A DNA stretch of 35,345 nt from Planctomycetota bacterium. GTDB taxonomy: Bacteria; Planctomycetota; UBA1135; GCA-002748355. The position numbers and the translations under genes are program-made. Positions 32,121 to 35,345 of this stretch are shown piece by piece. Position 1 is the first letter of the stretch. Each line of letters starts with the position of its first letter. Where the stretch lies: NCBI GenBank assembly GCA_020426005.1, contig JAGQQW010000026.1, forward strand, positions 1-35,345, written 5' to 3'. A model generated the notes under the pieces. That model was not told where the DNA came from, made no database searches, and saw only the letters and a list, made by a program, of their open reading frames with translations.

Positions 32121-32471
32121 TCAGATCGCCGCGTCTCGCTCGATCTTCGCCGCGAGCACGAAGTCGCTCTCGGTCAAACCTCGGATCTTGTGCGTCCAGA
32201 TCCACACGGTCACGCGCCCCCAAGCGAGATACAGATCGGGGTGATGGCCCTGGGCCTCCGCGAGTTCACCGACGCGGTTGACGAAGGCGAGCGCGGTCAC
32301 GAAGTCGTCGAAGCGGAACGTCTTCTCGAGCTTGTGCGGGTCGTCGCTCGACGCGGGCTCCTGGATCGTCCATTCGTGGCCGAGGTCGTCGAGGAGGCGC
32401 TTGCGTTCGTCCGCGTCGAGTGGGGGAACGCCGCCGCGGCAGGGGATGCAGTCCTTGTCCGCGAGGGTCAT
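32121..32471 (-). CDS. phhB: Pterin-4a-carbinolamine dehydratase
   Basis: The protein has 116 residues. The N-terminal CIPCRGGVPPL and the core EAQGHHPDLYLAWGRVTVWIWTHKIRGLTESDFVLAAKIE match the family. The active-site pattern is His76-His77-Pro78 with a later His94. It dehydrates 4a-hydroxytetrahydropterin to quinonoid dihydropterin, recycling the cofactor of aromatic amino acid hydroxylases. No such hydroxylase gene is visible here. Length is typical (about 100-115). It lies 25 bases after the PilZ gene on the same strand and may be cotranscribed with it. Confidence 0.93.
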   Translation of the reverse strand: MTLADKDCIPCRGGVPPLDADERKRLLDDLGHEWTIQEPASSDDPHKLEKTFRFDDFVTALAFVNRVGELAEAQGHHPDLYLAWGRVTVWIWTHKIRGLTESDFVLAAKIERDAAI

Positions 32472-32496
32472 GGCTTGGCTCCGACTCGAAGGGAAA

Positions 32497-32835
32497 TCAG
32501 CTGCTGGTCGCCGCGAGGCGATCCGTGATGTAGTGCTCGAGGCTCTTCTTCGAGGTGTCCGAGATCTCGGTGAAGTAGACCGCGATCTCCCACTCGTCGT
32601 CGCTGCGCTCGCTGCGGACGACGGCGCCGACGATGTCGTGGGGGACGTCGTCGAGTTCGAGGCGCAGCTGCACGGCCGTCATCTCGGGAATCGGCTCGGG
32701 GAACGTGCAGCTGAGTCCGATCGTCGACAGGTCGCGGAGTTGGGCCGAGGCTCCTGCATCGCGTGCGCGGAGCTGGAGGGGCAGGTCGGCGGAGACGCGC
32801 GGCGCGCGACGGCGTTCGGACGGAGCTGCAGGCAT
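32497..32835 (-). CDS. PilZ domain protein (c-di-GMP binding)
   Basis: The protein has 112 residues from ATG 32835; an upstream ATG at 32874 adds 13 mostly basic residues. The two PilZ binding motifs are present: RRxxxR-type RRAPR (Arg9 to Arg13) and DxSxxG (Asp35-Leu-Ser37-Thr-Ile-Gly40). Strands follow (VQLRLELDD, IVGAVVRSE, WEIAVYFTEI) and a C-terminal helix (KKSLEHYITDRLA). It is a single-domain PilZ, so it probably acts as an adaptor that passes the cyclic-di-GMP level to a partner protein. It is divergent from ssb, sharing the 32836-33004 region. Confidence 0.88.
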   Translation of the reverse strand: MPAAPSERRRAPRVSADLPLQLRARDAGASAQLRDLSTIGLSCTFPEPIPEMTAVQLRLELDDVPHDIVGAVVRSERSDDEWEIAVYFTEISDTSKKSLEHYITDRLAATSS

Positions 32836-32932
32836 GATGGTGGGAGTTTCCGGCTTCGTGGCGCGCCGGCGCAAGTGCGCTTCGTGCGAAAATCGCGTCC
32901 GGTCCCCTCCGCGCCGAAGTCCGGGCGCGATC

Positions 32933-32961
32933 TTGGTGCCGAGGCCGCCCGGCCATAGAGT
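32933..32961 (+). promoter_or_regulatory. Candidate sigma-70-type promoter of ssb
   Basis: TTGGTG (32933-32938) and TAGAGT (32956-32961) are separated by 17 bases and placed 43 bases before the ssb start. Both differ from consensus at two positions. The spacing is ideal but no start site is known. Confidence 0.35.
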
Positions 32962-33004
32962 GGACGTTTTCAGCAGTGCAATACACCGCTAAGGAAGGGG
33001 AATC

Positions 33005-33463
33005 ATGGCGAACCTCAACAAGGTCTTTCTGATCGGGAATCTCACGCGCGACCCCGAGATTCGCGCGACGCAAGGCGGATCCAACGTCTGTAAGTTCGGT
33101 CTCGCGGTCAACCGCCGCTACACGACGCAGCAGGGACAGCAAGAGGAGACGACCTTCGTCGACATGACGGCATTCGGTCGGCAGGCCGAGGTCATCCAGC
33201 AATACTGCACCAAGGGCAAGCCGCTCTTCGTCGAAGGACGTCTGCAGTTCTCGACCTGGGAGACGAAGGATGGCCAAAAGCGCAGCAAGCTCGAAGTCAT
33301 CGTCGAGAACTTCCAGTTCCTCGGCGCTGGCGGCGGCGCACAGGGTGGCGGCGGAGGCATGTCCGGTGGTGGTGGCATGTCGCGCGGCGCACCGGCGTCC
33401 GCTGGGGATTCGGGCGGTTACGGCGGCGACGACTACGGCGCAGACGGCGAGATTCCGTTCTGA
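33005..33463 (+). CDS. ssb: Single-stranded DNA-binding protein
   Basis: The protein has 152 residues. AAGGAAGGGG (32991-33000) stands just before ATG 33005. The N-terminal OB fold is clear: MANLNKVFLIGNLTRDPEIR, CKFGLAVNRRY, TTFVDMTAFGRQAEVIQQYCTKG, and PLFVEGRLQFSTWETKDGQKRSKLEVIVENFQFLG (to about residue 100). Then comes a Gly/Met/Ser-rich linker and an acidic tip ending GADGEIPF, the conserved docking motif for replication and repair partners. It coats ssDNA in replication, recombination and repair. Length is normal. It is not next to rpsF/rpsR, the usual neighbours in many bacteria; instead a coiled-coil gene and an actin-like ATPase follow. Confidence 0.96.
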   Translation: MANLNKVFLIGNLTRDPEIRATQGGSNVCKFGLAVNRRYTTQQGQQEETTFVDMTAFGRQAEVIQQYCTKGKPLFVEGRLQFSTWETKDGQKRSKLEVIVENFQFLGAGGGAQGGGGGMSGGGGMSRGAPASAGDSGGYGGDDYGADGEIPF

Positions 33464-33633
33464 TATCGCGCTCGCCGCGTTCCGGATCTCCCGCTCCCTG
33501 CGGTTCGTCCAGCGCGACGTGGTGAGAAATTAGGCGCGGCCTCAAGGTACACCTCGATCCATCCGATCTGCCCGTCTTGGCGGGCGCCGTTCGGCCCCCG
33601 CACCCGTTTGCAGGGAACGAACCGGAGACCGGG

Positions 33634-34758
33634 ATGGAAAACCTGGATGTCCTCGCGTCGCTCGAGGCCAAATCGCGTACGACGACCGTCGAAGCGCTCG
33701 CGAAGCGCGGTAAGAAGAGCGTTCGCGTCATTCGAGCGGCCGACGTCGCCCTCATGGTCCAGGAAGCGGTCGAGCGGGCGATCGAGATTTCTGGACTGAT
33801 CTCGCCCGAAGCCATCGAAGAGGTCAAGGCGCAGGCGAACATCGAGTTCGATCGTTTGAAGACCGAGCGTGCGGAAGAGCAGCGCCGAATCGACGAGATC
33901 GAGTCGCGCAGCATCGAGCTCGAGTCGACGATCGAGCAGCAGACGCAGCAGCTCGAAGCGCGCACCTCCGAACTCGAAGAGGCACGTCATCGTCTCGCAC
34001 AAGCGCTCGCGAAGCAGAGTGAGATCGACCCCGAAGAGGTCGAAGGTCTGCGGCAGGAAAACGCTCAGCTACAGGACGCGCGGACCGAGCTCGAACAAGA
34101 GATCACGTCGATGCGCGAGCAGCTCGGGCTGTTCGAGACGCAGGCGATGGAGCTGCGCATCCAGTCCGAAGCGTTCGAAGAGCTGCGCGCCGAGCACCGG
34201 TTGCAACTCGGCCGACTCGAGCAGAGCGAAGTCGAGCGCGCCGGAATCGCGGATCAACTCGAAGCTGCCGAACGCGCTTCGGGCGAACTCTCGACGCGCG
34301 TCGAAGCTCTCATGACCCAAGTTCAGTCGTTGCAGACCGAACTCACGGCAGCCAAGGCACAACCGGCAGCCGCTCCCGCGCCAGCAGCCGACTCGACGCA
34401 GGCGCTCCTGATGATGCGCCTGATGGACGAGATCCAAGCGCTCAAGCAGGGCGGCGCGGCACCCGCGCCCCAACCCGCACCCGCTCCGGTCGCGGCAGCC
34501 GCAGACACCTCTTCGCTCGAGGACAAGCTCGCGAAGATCGTCGGATCCCTCGATCAGAAGATCGAGAAGATGGGCAAGAAGATGGGCGTTTCGTCCGCCG
34601 TCGATACCGAGGTCGACTTCAAGAGCCTCGTGAATCGCGCCGTCGACGACAGCCAGGGACTCGAGTCCAACATCGACAACGTCGAGGTCGAGAAGCGTGC
34701 CGGCGCCGGCATCGCGGCCAACCTCGCGCGCATCAAGAAGCTCAAGGGCGGTGGTTGA
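33634..34758 (+). CDS. Coiled-coil protein upstream of an actin-like ATPase
   Basis: The protein has 374 residues from ATG 33634, with GGAG six bases upstream; a TTG at 33577 opens the frame earlier without a site. The N-terminal 70 residues (VLASLEAKSRTTTVEALAKRGKKSVRVIRAADVALMVQEAVERAIE) may be a small basic domain. Residues about 75-250 are a long coiled coil (IDEIESRSIELESTIEQQTQ, LEEARHRLAQALAKQSE, LRAEHRLQLGRLEQSEVERAG), followed by two Ala/Pro linkers and short helices between them. The last ~75 residues (DKLAKIVGSLDQKIEKMGKK, then VDFKSLVNRAVDDSQGLESN, ending KRAGAGIAANLARIKKLKGGG) look like a separate conserved tail. There is no signal peptide. It is 130 bases from the actin-like gene, so a structural partner is plausible. 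I do not know its family. Confidence 0.85.
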   Translation: MENLDVLASLEAKSRTTTVEALAKRGKKSVRVIRAADVALMVQEAVERAIEISGLISPEAIEEVKAQANIEFDRLKTERAEEQRRIDEIESRSIELESTIEQQTQQLEARTSELEEARHRLAQALAKQSEIDPEEVEGLRQENAQLQDARTELEQEITSMREQLGLFETQAMELRIQSEAFEELRAEHRLQLGRLEQSEVERAGIADQLEAAERASGELSTRVEALMTQVQSLQTELTAAKAQPAAAPAPAADSTQALLMMRLMDEIQALKQGGAAPAPQPAPAPVAAAADTSSLEDKLAKIVGSLDQKIEKMGKKMGVSSAVDTEVDFKSLVNRAVDDSQGLESNIDNVEVEKRAGAGIAANLARIKKLKGGG

Positions 34759-34888
34759 TCGGACGCGAAACCGCGGGATCACCTCGATTTGACTTGAAGG
34801 AACACACCCGGACTTGCCGATCCATAGGACAGTCCGAACTGAGAAGGCGACAAAGGCGAAGGACGCTGAGACAAGGGGACGGAAGAGA

Positions 34889-35345
34889 ATGACTCACGAC
34901 GATTTCGAAGGCGACAAGGTCGACGCCTCGACGGAATTCTGCATCGAGTCGTCGACGGAAACGTCGAAGCTGCTCGGTAAGGGCCTGGACATCGGCACGG
35001 CCAACATCGCCGCCGCGATCCAGACCGACGACGGTGGCGTCGCGGTTTCTGTCGAACGCAATGCGTTCCTGGACATCAAGGCCGATGTCTACTCGAAGAA
35101 CATGCTCACCAAGCTGAAGGTGCCCTACGTCGTGCACAACGGGAACCTCGTCGTGCTCGGTCAGGCAGCCTTCGAGCTCGCGAACATCTTCAGCCGCGAG
35201 ACGCGTCGCCCGATGTGCGACGGCCTCATCTCGCCGTCGGACACCGACGCGCTGCCGATGATCAAGCTGATCATCCAGAAGTGCCTCGGCGACCCGGTCG
35301 AGCCCGGCGAAAACTGCTACTTCTCGGTCCCGGCCGAGTCGCTCG
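34889..35345 (+). CDS. Actin-like ATPase (MamK/MreB-type fold), N-terminal part
   Basis: The frame begins at ATG 34889 and runs off the right edge with 152 residues visible. After a polar 28-residue lead (MTHDDFEGDKVDASTEF...), KGLDIGTANIAAAIQ is the phosphate-1 motif of the actin/Hsp70/hexokinase superfamily (LDxGTxxxxxA). NAFLDIKAD, VPYVVHNGNLVVLGQAAFELANIF and RRPMCDGLISPSDTDALPMIKLIIQKCLG follow, then FSVPAES near the edge. The layout around 'yvv...l.vlG..A.e....' and 'RrPM.dG.Is' is closer to MamK-like or other actin homologues than to classical MreB (which has a 'AvG.eA..m.grtP' pattern), but this is a partial sequence. A purine-rich leader with AGAG-type sites precedes the ATG. It probably forms filaments; the rest of the domain is outside the window. 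Confidence 0.82.
   Translation, partial: MTHDDFEGDKVDASTEFCIESSTETSKLLGKGLDIGTANIAAAIQTDDGGVAVSVERNAFLDIKADVYSKNMLTKLKVPYVVHNGNLVVLGQAAFELANIFSRETRRPMCDGLISPSDTDALPMIKLIIQKCLGDPVEPGENCYFSVPAESL

Overview
The window is a GC-rich bacterial chromosome segment that most resembles a planctomycete (Planctomycetota). That is an inference from gene content: secreted FG-GAP and 'TDGTxxGT' repeat proteins with large C-terminal sorting-type domains, many private lipoproteins and secreted proteins, a Ser/Thr kinase overlapping an ECF-type sigma factor, DUF885 and DUF2867 proteins, and many starts without a clear Shine-Dalgarno. No rRNA, tRNA, CRISPR array, transposase or phage gene was seen.

Layout. (1) 1-7300: the tail of one unknown gene, then two paralogous lipoproteins (258-1262 and 4126-5103). 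The first is coupled by a GTGA overlap to an FG-GAP beta-propeller protein. A broken VOC (glyoxalase-like) gene and an AT-richer four-helix membrane gene lie between the paralogs. A third, unrelated lipoprotein (5424-6707) and a small cytoplasmic protein follow. (2) 7345-10332: a large secreted TDGTxxGT-repeat protein, with a decapitated YceK-like lipoprotein remnant directly after its stop. (3) 10574-13442: a lipid/membrane-flavoured cluster. An Mpo1-like (DUF962) membrane protein converges on an operon of a MinD/ParA-like ATPase, a patatin-like lipase and a Coq4-like protein. (4) 13634-20687: an intact YceK-like lipoprotein and a tandemly duplicated divergent module (secreted regulatory-like-domain protein plus GNAT acetyltransferase), followed by a third secreted protein with carboxypeptidase-regulatory-like character. 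(5) 20864-27303: a DUF4261 protein, a DUF885 zinc hydrolase, an 1123-residue secreted HExxH protein with a lectin-like C-terminus, and a DUF1294 membrane protein. (6) 27489-32835: an SDR/DUF2867 oxidoreductase, a small secreted protein, a kinase-sigma pair, pterin-4a-carbinolamine dehydratase and a PilZ protein. (7) 33005 to the end: ssb, a long coiled-coil protein, and the start of an actin-like ATPase.

The best candidates for something undescribed are the coiled-coil plus actin-like ATPase pair at the right edge (a possible cytoskeletal filament system), the MinD-like/patatin/Coq4 operon, and the kinase whose extracytoplasmic part looks phospholipase-D-like and which overlaps its sigma factor. 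The window also shows repeated local duplication and decay: two lipoprotein paralogs, two copies of the secreted-protein/GNAT module, intact and truncated YceK-like genes, and a VOC remnant.
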